The notes: generated by a model not told the origin, from the sequence alone. 9,159 nt of DNA from Candidatus Colicola coprequi (GCA_018065765.1 JAGHSR010000146.1:1-9159); one strand, 5' to 3'. Counted from the stretch's first letter, positions 1 through 5,691 are shown. Translations and numbers: made by a program.

Positions 1-570
1 ACTCTGAAACTTGTGACTGTAACTGTCTGCACTGCTCGCCCCGGTTATATTATCGGTAAGGGCGGACAAGAGGTTGACAAATTGAAAGAGGAACTGAAGA
101 AAATCACCAAACAAGATGTTCAAATCAACATCTTTGAAGTTAAACGTCCTGAACTTGATGCTACCATCGTTGCACAGAAAGTTGCTAAACAACTGGAAGG
201 CAAGATTGCATATCGTCGTGCTGTTAAGCAGGCTATTGCTTCTACCATGCGTATGGGCGCTGAAGGTATCAAAATTCAAATCAGTGGCCGTCTGAATGGT
301 GCTGAAATCGCTCGCTCTGAGATGTACAAAGAGGGACGTACTCCTCTGCATACTCTGCGTGCAGATATCGACTATTGCCATGTAGGTGCACTGACTAAGG
401 TGGGTATCCTGGGTGTCAAGGTTTGGATTTGCCGTGGTGAAGTTTATGGTAAGAAAGATCTTGCTCCTAACTTCAGCCAGAAACAAGAAGGTCCTCGTGG
501 TGCAGAACGCCGTGGTGGCGAGCGTCGCGATGATCGTCGTGGTGGTTTCCGCAGAAACAAAAAACAATAA
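1..570 (+). CDS. rpsC: 30S ribosomal protein S3 (uS3), 5'-truncated by the window edge
   Basis: S3 lies at the mRNA entry channel of the small subunit and helps unwind mRNA. The reading frame is open from base 1, so the gene begins before the window; the GTG at 13 is an internal valine codon, not a start. The 189 visible residues begin inside the KH domain, with the GKGG RNA-binding loop at fragment residues 19-22. The YRRAVK segment (about 71-76) matches the E. coli residues R131, R132 and K135 linked to helicase activity. The C-terminal domain carries GRLNGAEIARSE at about 96-107. The last ~27 residues form an Arg/Gly-rich, highly basic tail (RRGGERRDDRRGG), which is a variable extension in this family. 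It ends in TAA, 27 bp before rplP. Identification is very secure; the N-terminal part is not visible. Confidence 0.97.
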   Translation, partial: TLKLVTVTVCTARPGYIIGKGGQEVDKLKEELKKITKQDVQINIFEVKRPELDATIVAQKVAKQLEGKIAYRRAVKQAIASTMRMGAEGIKIQISGRLNGAEIARSEMYKEGRTPLHTLRADIDYCHVGALTKVGILGVKVWICRGEVYGKKDLAPNFSQKQEGPRGAERRGGERRDDRRGGFRRNKKQ

Positions 571-597
571 TGTTTAACCAAATTGTAGATTACAGTT

Positions 598-1029
598 ATG
601 TTACAACCTAAGAAAACGAAATTCCGCCGCTCACAAAAGGGTCGCATCAAAGGAAATGCGCAGCGCGGTAACGAACTTGCATTTGGTTCGTTCGGTATCA
701 AGAGTTTGGATACAATCTGGTTGACAGGTCGCCAAATCGAAGCAGCCCGTGTGGCCGTAACTCGTTATATGCAACGTCAGGGTCAAGTTTGGATTCGCGT
801 TTTCCCGGATAAACCTATTACCAAGAAACCATTGGATGTCCGTATGGGTAAAGGTAAAGGTGCTCCCGAAGGATTCGTGGTTCCATTGGCACCGGGCCGT
901 ATTATTTTCGAGGTCGATGGCGTTCCTTACGAAGTAGCTAAAGAGGCTCTTCGCCTGGCAGCACAGAAACTTCCAATCGTTACTAAATTTGTCGTAAGAC
1001 GTGATTACGACGCAACCCAATTAGTTTAA
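598..1029 (+). CDS. rplP: 50S ribosomal protein L16 (uL16)
   Basis: L16 binds 23S rRNA near the peptidyl-transferase centre and the A-site tRNA elbow and is a late assembly protein of the large subunit. The 143-residue product has the family's usual N-terminus (MLQPKKTKFRRSQKGR), then GSFGIKSL at 30-37, the LTGRQIEAAR segment at 42-51, WIRVFPDKPITKKP at about 65-78 and the RMGKGKG loop at 82-88. Arg82 lines up with E. coli Arg81, which is hydroxylated in that species. The length is a few residues longer than E. coli L16 (136) because of the C-terminal RRDYDATQLV extension. No Shine-Dalgarno sequence precedes the ATG. The gene ends in tandem TAA TAA and is followed 11 bp later by rpmC. Confidence 0.98.
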   Translation: MLQPKKTKFRRSQKGRIKGNAQRGNELAFGSFGIKSLDTIWLTGRQIEAARVAVTRYMQRQGQVWIRVFPDKPITKKPLDVRMGKGKGAPEGFVVPLAPGRIIFEVDGVPYEVAKEALRLAAQKLPIVTKFVVRRDYDATQLV

Positions 1030-1040
1030 TAAGGATTATT

Positions 1041-1235
1041 ATGAAAACTGCTGAAGTAAAAGAATTAACAACCGCTGAGATTCAAGAGCGTTTGGCTACC
1101 GAAAAGGAGAACCTCGTTCGTATGAAACTCAATCACAGCATTTCACCTCTTGACAATCCATTGCAGATTAAGGTTGCTCGTAAGACAATCGCTCGTCTCG
1201 CAACTGAATTGCGTGCAAGAGAATTAACCAAGTAA
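1041..1235 (+). CDS. rpmC: 50S ribosomal protein L29 (uL29)
   Basis: L29 sits at the polypeptide exit tunnel next to L23, near the docking site for trigger factor and SRP. The 64-residue product is of normal family length and has the expected two-helix hairpin: a first helix with ELTTAEIQERLATEKENLVRM, a short turn around SISPLDNP, and a second helix containing the typical VARKTIARLATELRAREL. An AAGGA at 1031-1035 lies 5 bp before the ATG, a Shine-Dalgarno-like spacing that supports this start. The position between L16 and S17 is the standard one. Confidence 0.97.
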   Translation: MKTAEVKELTTAEIQERLATEKENLVRMKLNHSISPLDNPLQIKVARKTIARLATELRARELTK

Positions 1236-1248
1236 AAATTCGACAGAA

Positions 1249-1503
1249 ATGGAAAGAAATCTTAGAAAAGAGCGTATGGGCGTTGTGACTTCCAACAAGA
1301 TGGATAAGACTATCGTCGTAGCCGTTAAGTGGAAAGAGAAACACCCTATCTATGGCAAGTTTGTAAATAAAACTCGCAAGTTCCATGCTCACGATGAGAA
1401 TAATGAGGCAGGTATCGGTGATACCGTTCGCATCATGGAAACTCGTCCTTTGAGCAAAACTGTTCGTTGGCGTTTAACTCAAATTGTAGAAAGGGCTAAG
1501 TAA
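1249..1503 (+). CDS. rpsQ: 30S ribosomal protein S17 (uS17)
   Basis: S17 is a primary binding protein of the 5' domain of 16S rRNA and is needed early in 30S assembly. The 84-residue product is of usual length and shows the OB-fold signature: RMGVVTSNKMDKTIVVAV at the N-terminus, KFVNKTRKFHAHDE in the middle, and GDTVRIMETRPLSKTVRW near the end. The first ATG at 1249 is chosen over Met10 because the RNLRKER leader is typical of the family. No Shine-Dalgarno sequence is seen. Only 1 bp separates its TAA from rplN, which suggests translational coupling. Confidence 0.97.
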   Translation: MERNLRKERMGVVTSNKMDKTIVVAVKWKEKHPIYGKFVNKTRKFHAHDENNEAGIGDTVRIMETRPLSKTVRWRLTQIVERAK

Positions 1504-1504
1504 T

Positions 1505-1870
1505 ATGGTACAACAAGAATCAAGACTCGTCGTTGCTGATAATAGCGGCGCTAAAGAAGCATTGGTTATCCGTGTACTCGGTGGTACCAAAAAACGTTAC
1601 GCTAGCCTGGGTGACACAGTGGTAGTAGCTATCAAGGGCGTTATTCCTTCATCCGAAATCAAAGATGGTACGATTTCTCGTGCTATTGTGGTTCGCACCA
1701 AGAAGGAAGTTCGCCGCGCTGATGGAAGTTATATCCGCTTTGATGACAACGCTTGCGTTCTGATCGCTAATACCGGTGAACTCCGTGGTAGCCGTATCTT
1801 TGGTCCGGTTGCTCGTGAACTTCGCCAAACGAACATGAAAATAATTTCTCTGGCACCTGAAGTGCTTTAA
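1505..1870 (+). CDS. rplN: 50S ribosomal protein L14 (uL14)
   Basis: L14 binds 23S rRNA at the subunit interface and contributes to intersubunit bridges. In many bacteria it is also the docking site of the silencing factor RsfS. The 121-residue product is full length: MVQQESRLVVADNSGAKEA at the N-terminus, the beta-barrel core with RVLGGTKKRYASLGDTVVV, the family signature in VVRTKKEVRRADGSYIRF, then DDNACVLI and the C-terminal IFGPVARELR and MKIISLAPEVL. The start follows the rpsQ stop by 1 bp, so ribosomes probably pass from one to the next. The protein is highly conserved and the call is certain. Confidence 0.98.
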   Translation: MVQQESRLVVADNSGAKEALVIRVLGGTKKRYASLGDTVVVAIKGVIPSSEIKDGTISRAIVVRTKKEVRRADGSYIRFDDNACVLIANTGELRGSRIFGPVARELRQTNMKIISLAPEVL

Positions 1871-1890
1871 TCACTAAAAATTCTACAAAT

Positions 1891-2199
1891 ATGGCAAAAT
1901 TACATATTAAGAAAGGTGATATCGTCTACGTAAACGCAGGTGCATCTAAGGGTAAAACCGGTCGCGTGCTGGAAGTACTCGTGGAGAAACAACGCGCTAT
2001 TGTAGAGGGTGTCAATATGGTTAGCAAGGCTACCAAACCCAATGCAAAGAATCCTCAAGGAGGTATCGTTAAACAGGAGAGTCCCATTCATATCTCTAAT
2101 CTCAATCCTGTAGAGGACGGCAAACCCGTTCGCGTAGGTCGTGTGGAGAAAGATGGAAAACTCGTCCGCGTAAGTAAAAAATCAGGTAAAGAACTATAA
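1891..2199 (+). CDS. rplX: 50S ribosomal protein L24 (uL24)
   Basis: L24 is one of the two assembly-initiator proteins of the 50S subunit and binds the 5' domain of 23S rRNA beside the exit tunnel. The 102-residue product has the KOW domain at the N-terminus (KGDIVYVNAGASKGKTGRVLEV, about residues 8-29), the conserved VEGVNMVSKATKP segment and the QGGIVKQESPIHISNLNPV stretch, ending with the usual RVEKDGKLVRVSKKSG. A 20-bp AT-rich leader without a Shine-Dalgarno sequence precedes the ATG. Only 2 bp separate its TAA from the rplE start. Confidence 0.97.
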   Translation: MAKLHIKKGDIVYVNAGASKGKTGRVLEVLVEKQRAIVEGVNMVSKATKPNAKNPQGGIVKQESPIHISNLNPVEDGKPVRVGRVEKDGKLVRVSKKSGKEL

Positions 2200-2201
2200 G
2201 C

Positions 2202-2744
2202 ATGAATACAGCAAGTCTTAAGCAAGATTATCAGGAGCGTATCGTTCCAATCTTGATGAAGGAGTTCAACTACACTACCGTTATGCAGTGCCCAAAACTC
2301 CAGAAAATCGTCCTCAACCAGGGTCTTGGCGAAGCTGTAGCTGACAAAAAGATCATCGACGTGGCTCAACAGGAAATGACCATGATCGCTGGTCAGAAAG
2401 CAGTTGCTACAGTTTCTAAGAAAGATATTGCTAACTTCAAGGTTCGTAAAAAAATGCCTATCGGTGTTCGCGTTACCCTGCGTGGTGAGCGTATGTACGA
2501 GTTCCTTGAGCGCCTTGTTCGCGTTGCTCTGCCACGTATCCGTGACTTTAAGGGTATTGCTAACAAGATGGATGGCCGTGGTAACTATACTCTCGGTATC
2601 ACTGAGCAAATTATCTTCCCTGAAATCAACATCGACAACATTACCAAACTGCTGGGTATGAACATCACATTTGTTACCTCAGCTAATACCGACGAAGAAG
2701 GTTTCGCCCTGCTTCGTGAGTTTGGTTTGCCGTTTAAGAAGTAA
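2202..2744 (+). CDS. rplE: 50S ribosomal protein L5 (uL5)
   Basis: L5 binds 5S rRNA in the central protuberance together with L18 and forms bridge B1b with S13, whose gene is also in this window. The 180-residue product is standard length. It contains the N-terminal helix, the PKLQKIVLNQGLGEA strand at about 31-45, the QKAVATVSKKDIANFKVRK segment, the IGVRVTLRGERMYEFLERL region and the C-terminal DGRGNYTLGITEQIIFPEI motif. In E. coli the S8 feedback site on spc mRNA lies around the start of this gene. Here the gap to rplX is only 2 bp, so a similar separate leader structure is not evident. Confidence 0.98.
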   Translation: MNTASLKQDYQERIVPILMKEFNYTTVMQCPKLQKIVLNQGLGEAVADKKIIDVAQQEMTMIAGQKAVATVSKKDIANFKVRKKMPIGVRVTLRGERMYEFLERLVRVALPRIRDFKGIANKMDGRGNYTLGITEQIIFPEINIDNITKLLGMNITFVTSANTDEEGFALLREFGLPFKK

Positions 2745-2765
2745 CCTTTAATAACAGAAGAATTT

Positions 2766-3035
2766 ATGGCAAAAGAATGTATGAAAGCCCGCGAAGTTAA
2801 ACGCGCTGCAATGTGTGCTAAGTACGCTGCTAAACGCGCTGAACTCCTCAAAGCTGGCGATTACGAAGGTCTACAAGCACTTCCTAAAAATGCGAGCCCT
2901 GTTCGTCTGCACAACCGCTGCAAGATTACGGGTCGTCCAAAAGGTTACATGCGTGCATTCGGCCTGAGCCGTATTCAATTCCGCGAGATGGCCTCCAAAG
3001 GTCTCATCCCAGGAGTGAAGAAAGCTTCATGGTAG
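2766..3035 (+). CDS. rpsN: 30S ribosomal protein S14 (uS14), zinc-free form
   Basis: S14 assembles late into the head of the 30S subunit with S3 and S10. The 89-residue product starts with MAKECMKAREVKRA and ends with the conserved core HNRCKITGRPKGY, FGLSRIQFREMA and GLIPGVKKASW. It lacks the paired CxxC motifs of the short zinc-binding form; its cysteines (5, 17 and 53) are isolated, so this is the zinc-independent C-minus type. It is about ten residues shorter than the E. coli protein, the missing part lying between the N-terminal helix and LQALPKNASPVR. It is the only gene in the window whose visible stop is TAG, and it is followed by the longest and most structured gap. Confidence 0.97.
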   Translation: MAKECMKAREVKRAAMCAKYAAKRAELLKAGDYEGLQALPKNASPVRLHNRCKITGRPKGYMRAFGLSRIQFREMASKGLIPGVKKASW

Positions 3036-3049
3036 AAATATTCCGAAAG

Positions 3050-3084
3050 TTCTGGAACATCCGAGTTTCTCGGTAGTTCCAGAA
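3050..3084 (+). promoter_or_regulatory. Strong RNA hairpin in the rpsN-rpsH gap; possible regulatory structure
   Basis: TTCTGGAAC (3050-3058) pairs perfectly with GTTCCAGAA (3076-3084). Inside it, after a 2x2 internal loop (AT opposite TA), CCGAG (3061-3065) pairs with CTCGG (3069-3073) around a TTT loop. This gives 14 base pairs of mostly GC-containing stem, far more than chance expectation for an AT-rich spacer in this cluster. No T-run follows, so a simple intrinsic terminator is unlikely. Its place just before rpsH, the gene for the spc-operon repressor S8 in E. coli, makes a ribosomal-protein binding site or an mRNA processing or stability element plausible. The function is inferred. Confidence 0.5.
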
Positions 3085-3090
3085 AACTAC
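3073..3090 (+). promoter_or_regulatory. Alternative hairpin that competes with the 3050-3084 stem
   Basis: GTAGTT (3073-3078) pairs perfectly with AACTAC (3085-3090) around the six-base loop CCAGAA. The 5' arm lies in the 3' arm of the larger hairpin and the loop also belongs to it, so the two folds cannot form together. That geometry is what a switch would show, but the 6-bp stem is much weaker and may be chance. Confidence 0.3.
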
Positions 3091-3120
3091 GGTAAGTTAA
3101 CTCATTATTATTAAACAATG

Positions 3121-3142
3121 TCAGGAAAGTCCTGATAATTTT
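3121..3142 (+). promoter_or_regulatory. Small hairpin 17 bp before the rpsH start
   Basis: TCAGGA (3121-3126) pairs with TCCTGA (3130-3135) around an AAG loop, followed by TAATTTT. It resembles a weak terminator or attenuator in shape, but the stem is only 6 bp and the T-run is broken. The A-rich stretch after it (3143-3158) is the kind of unstructured leader usual before Bacteroidota start codons. Its role is unknown. Confidence 0.35.
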
Positions 3143-3158
3143 AAAAAAACAAAACACA

Positions 3159-3554
3159 ATGACAGATCCAATCGCAGATTATCTCACTCGTCTGAGAAAT
3201 GCAATCAAAGCTGGTCACCGCGTCGTGGAAGTACCTGCTTCGAATCTGAAGAAAGAGATCACCCGTATTTTGTTTGAGAAAGGTTATATCCTTTCCTACA
3301 AATTCGTGGAAGATGGACCTCAAGGCACTATCAAAGTAGCCCTGAAGTATGATCCGGTTAACAAAGTTAACGCCATCAAGAGTTTACAACGTGTATCGAC
3401 CCCTGGTCTTCGTCAGTATGTAGGTTATCGTGAGATGCCACGCGTACTCAACGGACTTGGTATCGCTATCCTCAGCACTTCCAAAGGTGTTATGACCAAC
3501 AAGGAAGCAGCTGTTCAAAAATTGGGTGGCGAGGTTATTTGTTATGTTTATTAA
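3159..3554 (+). CDS. rpsH: 30S ribosomal protein S8 (uS8)
   Basis: S8 binds helix 21 of 16S rRNA early in assembly of the central domain and in E. coli also represses its own spc operon by binding the mRNA. The 131-residue product is standard: MTDPIADYLTRLRNAIKA at the N-terminus, then the KKEITRILFEKGYI helix, and the conserved C-terminal RNA-binding part with RVLNGLGIAILSTSKGVMT and the final LGGEVICYVY. The ATG at 3159 follows an A-rich leader with no Shine-Dalgarno sequence. The 123-bp gap before it holds three potential hairpins, in contrast to gaps of 1-27 bp among the upstream genes, so S8 expression may be controlled separately here. Confidence 0.98.
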   Translation: MTDPIADYLTRLRNAIKAGHRVVEVPASNLKKEITRILFEKGYILSYKFVEDGPQGTIKVALKYDPVNKVNAIKSLQRVSTPGLRQYVGYREMPRVLNGLGIAILSTSKGVMTNKEAAVQKLGGEVICYVY

Positions 3555-3557
3555 TGT

Positions 3558-3564
3558 AGGGAGG
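3558..3564 (+). promoter_or_regulatory. Strong Shine-Dalgarno sequence of rplF
   Basis: AGGGAGG lies 8 bp before the rplF ATG. It closely matches the anti-Shine-Dalgarno complement AGGAGG and fixes the start at 3573. Such strong sites are uncommon in Bacteroidota, whose ribosomes are known to sequester the 16S tail. Confidence 0.75.
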
Positions 3565-3572
3565 AAACAAGT

Positions 3573-4133
3573 ATGTCAAGAATTGGTAAATTACCTATCG
3601 CAATCCCTGCTGGCGTAACCGTAACAGTTAGCCCGGAGAATCTCGTGACCGTTAAAGGTCCTAAGGGTGAACTCACCCAACAAGTTGATCCATTAATCAC
3701 CGTATCTGTAGAAGATGGCGTTTGCCATGTATCTCGCCCTAACGATGAGAAGGAAAGTCGTGCAAAACATGGTCTCTACCGCGCTTTAATCCACAATATG
3801 GTATTTGGCGTAAGTGAAGGCTATAAGGCTACCCTGCAACTACATGGTGTAGGTTACCGTGTTGAAATGGCTCAAACTCCTAACACATTGAATTTTACGC
3901 TTGGTTATACACACCCGATTTTTATGCAACTCCCTAAGGAAGTGAAAGTGGAAACCAAAACTGAGCGTAACCAAGACCCACTCATTATGCTCGAATGTGC
4001 TGACAAACAACTACTTGGCCAAATTTGCGCTAAGATTCGTACATTCCGCAAACCTGAACCTTACAAAGGTAAAGGTATTCTGTTCTTGGGTGAAGTTGTT
4101 CGTCGTAAAGCTGGTAAATCAGCTGGTAAATAA
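3573..4133 (+). CDS. rplF: 50S ribosomal protein L6 (uL6)
   Basis: L6 binds the sarcin-ricin loop region near the factor-binding site of the 50S subunit and is needed for late assembly. The 186-residue product shows two tandem L6 domains. The first opens with MSRIGKLPIAIPAGV, with VTVKGPKGELTQ at about 26-37. The second contains GYKATLQLHGVGYRVE and ends in the invariant RKPEPYKGKGILF at about 159-171. The lysine-rich end (RRKAGKSAGK) is ordinary for the family. A strong Shine-Dalgarno sequence stands in the 18-bp gap after rpsH. Confidence 0.98.
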   Translation: MSRIGKLPIAIPAGVTVTVSPENLVTVKGPKGELTQQVDPLITVSVEDGVCHVSRPNDEKESRAKHGLYRALIHNMVFGVSEGYKATLQLHGVGYRVEMAQTPNTLNFTLGYTHPIFMQLPKEVKVETKTERNQDPLIMLECADKQLLGQICAKIRTFRKPEPYKGKGILFLGEVVRRKAGKSAGK

Positions 4134-4138
4134 TTAAG

Positions 4139-4144
4139 AAAGGA
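4139..4144 (+). promoter_or_regulatory. Shine-Dalgarno-like sequence of rplR
   Basis: AAAGGA lies 7 bp before the rplR ATG at 4152, partly matching AGGAGG. It is weaker than those of rplF and rpsE but correctly spaced, and supports the chosen start. Confidence 0.5.
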
Positions 4145-4151
4145 ATAAGTT

Positions 4152-4496
4152 ATGGATAAAAAAATTGCACGTAGACTGAAAATTAAGGCTACCATTCGTA
4201 CCAAAGTATCCGGTACCGCAGAGCAACCCCGTTTGACCGTATTCCGTTCGAATTGCCAGATTTATGCTCAGATTATTGACGATGTAAAAGGTGTCACTCT
4301 CGCAAGTGCATCTTCACTCGGTGTTAAAGATAAAATGACTAAAACGGAAAAGGCTAAACAGGTTGGTAAAATGATTGCTGCTGCAGCTCAAGCTGCTGGT
4401 GTTCAGCAAGTTGTATTTGACCGTAATGGCTATCTCTATCATGGTCGTGTTCAATCATTAGCAGACGCAGCCCGCGAAGCTGGTCTTAAATTCTAA
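4152..4496 (+). CDS. rplR: 50S ribosomal protein L18 (uL18)
   Basis: L18 binds 5S rRNA and, with L5, anchors it in the central protuberance. The 114-residue product is typical in length. The basic N-terminus (DKKIARRLKIKATIRTKV) is followed by QPRLTVFRSNCQIYAQIIDD at about 25-44, the characteristic core, then AKQVGKMIAAAAQAAGV and the C-terminal VFDRNGYLYHGRVQSLADAAREAGL with the conserved FDRxGYxYHGRV motif. It lies 18 bp after rplF and 17 bp before rpsE, with Shine-Dalgarno-like sequences on both sides. Confidence 0.98.
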   Translation: MDKKIARRLKIKATIRTKVSGTAEQPRLTVFRSNCQIYAQIIDDVKGVTLASASSLGVKDKMTKTEKAKQVGKMIAAAAQAAGVQQVVFDRNGYLYHGRVQSLADAAREAGLKF

Positions 4497-4500
4497 AAAC

Positions 4501-4506
4501 AAGGAG
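4501..4506 (+). promoter_or_regulatory. Strong Shine-Dalgarno sequence of rpsE
   Basis: AAGGAG lies 7 bp before the ATG at 4514, a near-ideal match and spacing. It fixes the start of rpsE. Confidence 0.7.
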
Positions 4507-4513
4507 ACTGTAT

Positions 4514-5020
4514 ATGAATCGTGTAAAAACAACTCAAGACCTGGAGCTCAAGGAGCGCCTTGTCGCTGTTAACCGCGTAACCAAAGTTACGAAAGGTGGA
4601 CGTACAATGACATTCGCAGCCATCGTTGTTGTTGGGAATGAGAATGGTATTGTAGGTTGGGGACTCGGTAAAGCCGGTGAAGTTCAAGCCGCTATCCAAA
4701 AGGGTACCGAAGCTGCTAAAAAGAACCTCATTCAAGTACCTGTTTTAAAAGGAACTATTCCTCATGAACAGTATGCTAAGTTTGGCGGTGCTCGCGTTTA
4801 TTTGGAGCCTGCTACTCACGGTACCGGTGTCAAGGCCGGTGGTGCTATGCGTGCTGTACTGGAAAGTGCCGGTGTAACCGATATTTTGGCAAAGGCTAAG
4901 GGTAGCTCCAATCCTCATAACTTGGTTAAGGCAACCATCGCTGCTCTCTCGGAGCTGCGCGATGCTCGTACTGTAGCTCAAAATCGTGGCGTTAGCCTCG
5001 ATGTAGTGTTTAACGGATAA
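4514..5020 (+). CDS. rpsE: 30S ribosomal protein S5 (uS5)
   Basis: S5 lines the mRNA entry side of the 30S body with S3 and S4 and affects decoding fidelity. The 168-residue product has the double-stranded-RNA-binding-like N-terminal domain (LKERLVAVNRVTKVTKGGR, then FAAIVVVGNENGIVGWGLGK, the loop region where spectinomycin-resistance changes occur in other species). The C-terminal domain has GTIPHEQYAKFGGARVYL, THGTGVKAGGAMRAVLE and GSSNPHNLVKAT. The length is in the normal range. The Shine-Dalgarno sequence supports this start. Its TAA is followed after 14 bp by rpmD. Confidence 0.98.
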   Translation: MNRVKTTQDLELKERLVAVNRVTKVTKGGRTMTFAAIVVVGNENGIVGWGLGKAGEVQAAIQKGTEAAKKNLIQVPVLKGTIPHEQYAKFGGARVYLEPATHGTGVKAGGAMRAVLESAGVTDILAKAKGSSNPHNLVKATIAALSELRDARTVAQNRGVSLDVVFNG

Positions 5021-5034
5021 ATTCATTTAGGATT

Positions 5035-5211
5035 ATGGCAACTATTAAAATTCAGAAAGTACGCAGCACTATCAAGTGCCAAAAAGTACAAAAACAAACC
5101 ATGGAAGCTCTTGGTCTGCACAAAATGAACGCCATCGTTGAGCACGAAGCTACTCCTTCTATCCTCGGTATGGTGGAGAAAGTTAAACACTTGGTAAAAG
5201 TTATTGATTAA
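5035..5211 (+). CDS. rpmD: 50S ribosomal protein L30 (uL30)
   Basis: L30 is a small protein on the solvent side of the 50S subunit. This short gene was read directly from the gap between rpsE and rplO: ATG at 5035, 58 codons and TAA at 5209-5211. The product begins MATIKIQKVRSTIKCQKVQK, continues with QTMEALGLHKMNAIVEHE and ends with ILGMVEKVKHLVKVID. This is the standard L30 layout of strand, helix with a ALGLxK turn, strand, then the PSILGMVEKVKHLV helix, and the length is usual for the family (about 58-60). An AGGA lies only 2 bp before the ATG, too close to act as a Shine-Dalgarno sequence. Confidence 0.96.
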   Translation: MATIKIQKVRSTIKCQKVQKQTMEALGLHKMNAIVEHEATPSILGMVEKVKHLVKVID

Positions 5212-5233
5212 TTTCTAAAAAACGTAAAGCATT

Positions 5234-5680
5234 ATGGAATTAAATAATTTAACTCCTGCTGCAGGTTCAGTTAAGACCGCTAAGCGCGTCGGTCGTGGTG
5301 CCGGCTCTGGCTTAGGAGGTACTTCTGCTCGCGGTATGAACGGTGCTAAACAGCGTTCTGGTTACTCTAAGAAAATCGGTTTTGAAGGCGGTCAAATGCC
5401 TATGCAACGCCGTTTGCCTAAATTTGGATTTAAGAACATCAACCATGTTGAGTATAAGGCTATCAACCTCAATATGCTTCAACAACTCGCTGATAAAAAA
5501 GGTCTTACGGAAATCGGTTTAATCGAGCTCCACGAGGCTGGTTTTATTAACAAGAACGTGCTGGTGAAAATCCTTGGTAATGGCACTCTAACCGCTAAGC
5601 TCACAGTTAAAGCCAACGCTTTCAGCAAGTCTGCTGAAGCAGCTATCACTGCAGCTGGTGGAATTATCGAAAAAATCTAA
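5234..5680 (+). CDS. rplO: 50S ribosomal protein L15 (uL15)
   Basis: L15 has a long basic N-terminal extension that threads into 23S rRNA and is required for late 50S assembly. The 148-residue product shows this extension (KRVGRGAGSGLGGTSARG, about 17-34), then GFEGGQMPMQRRLPKFGF at about 49-66, and the C-terminal globular domain with KILGNGTLTAKLTVKANAFSKSA. At residues 35-36 it reads Met-Asn (RGMNGAKQRSG) where the family almost always has His-Lys (RGHKG). The frame is otherwise intact, so this is a substitution, not a break. It is followed after 11 bp by secY, the usual spc order. Confidence 0.98.
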   Translation: MELNNLTPAAGSVKTAKRVGRGAGSGLGGTSARGMNGAKQRSGYSKKIGFEGGQMPMQRRLPKFGFKNINHVEYKAINLNMLQQLADKKGLTEIGLIELHEAGFINKNVLVKILGNGTLTAKLTVKANAFSKSAEAAITAAGGIIEKI

Positions 5681-5691
5681 AAATCATTCGT

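Noticed and set aside
984..991. TAAATTTG, a match to the Bacteroides -7 promoter box, upstream of rpmC
   Set aside because: It encodes the conserved TKFV of L16 and no -33 TTTG is placed correctly. The same octamer also occurs at 5419-5426 inside the LPKFGF codons of rplO, showing that it arises from coding sequence.
2200..2201. An E. coli-like S8 binding site between rplX and rplE
   Set aside because: The gap is 2 bp and I could not see a comparable hairpin around the rplE start.
2088..2609. A 173-codon minus-strand frame across rplX and rplE
   Set aside because: It is antisense to two conserved ribosomal genes, and no family features are seen in its product.
2404..2661. An 85-codon plus-strand frame inside rplE
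   Set aside because: It is an alternative frame within a conserved gene, with low-complexity Leu/Ser-rich translation and no ribosome-binding site.
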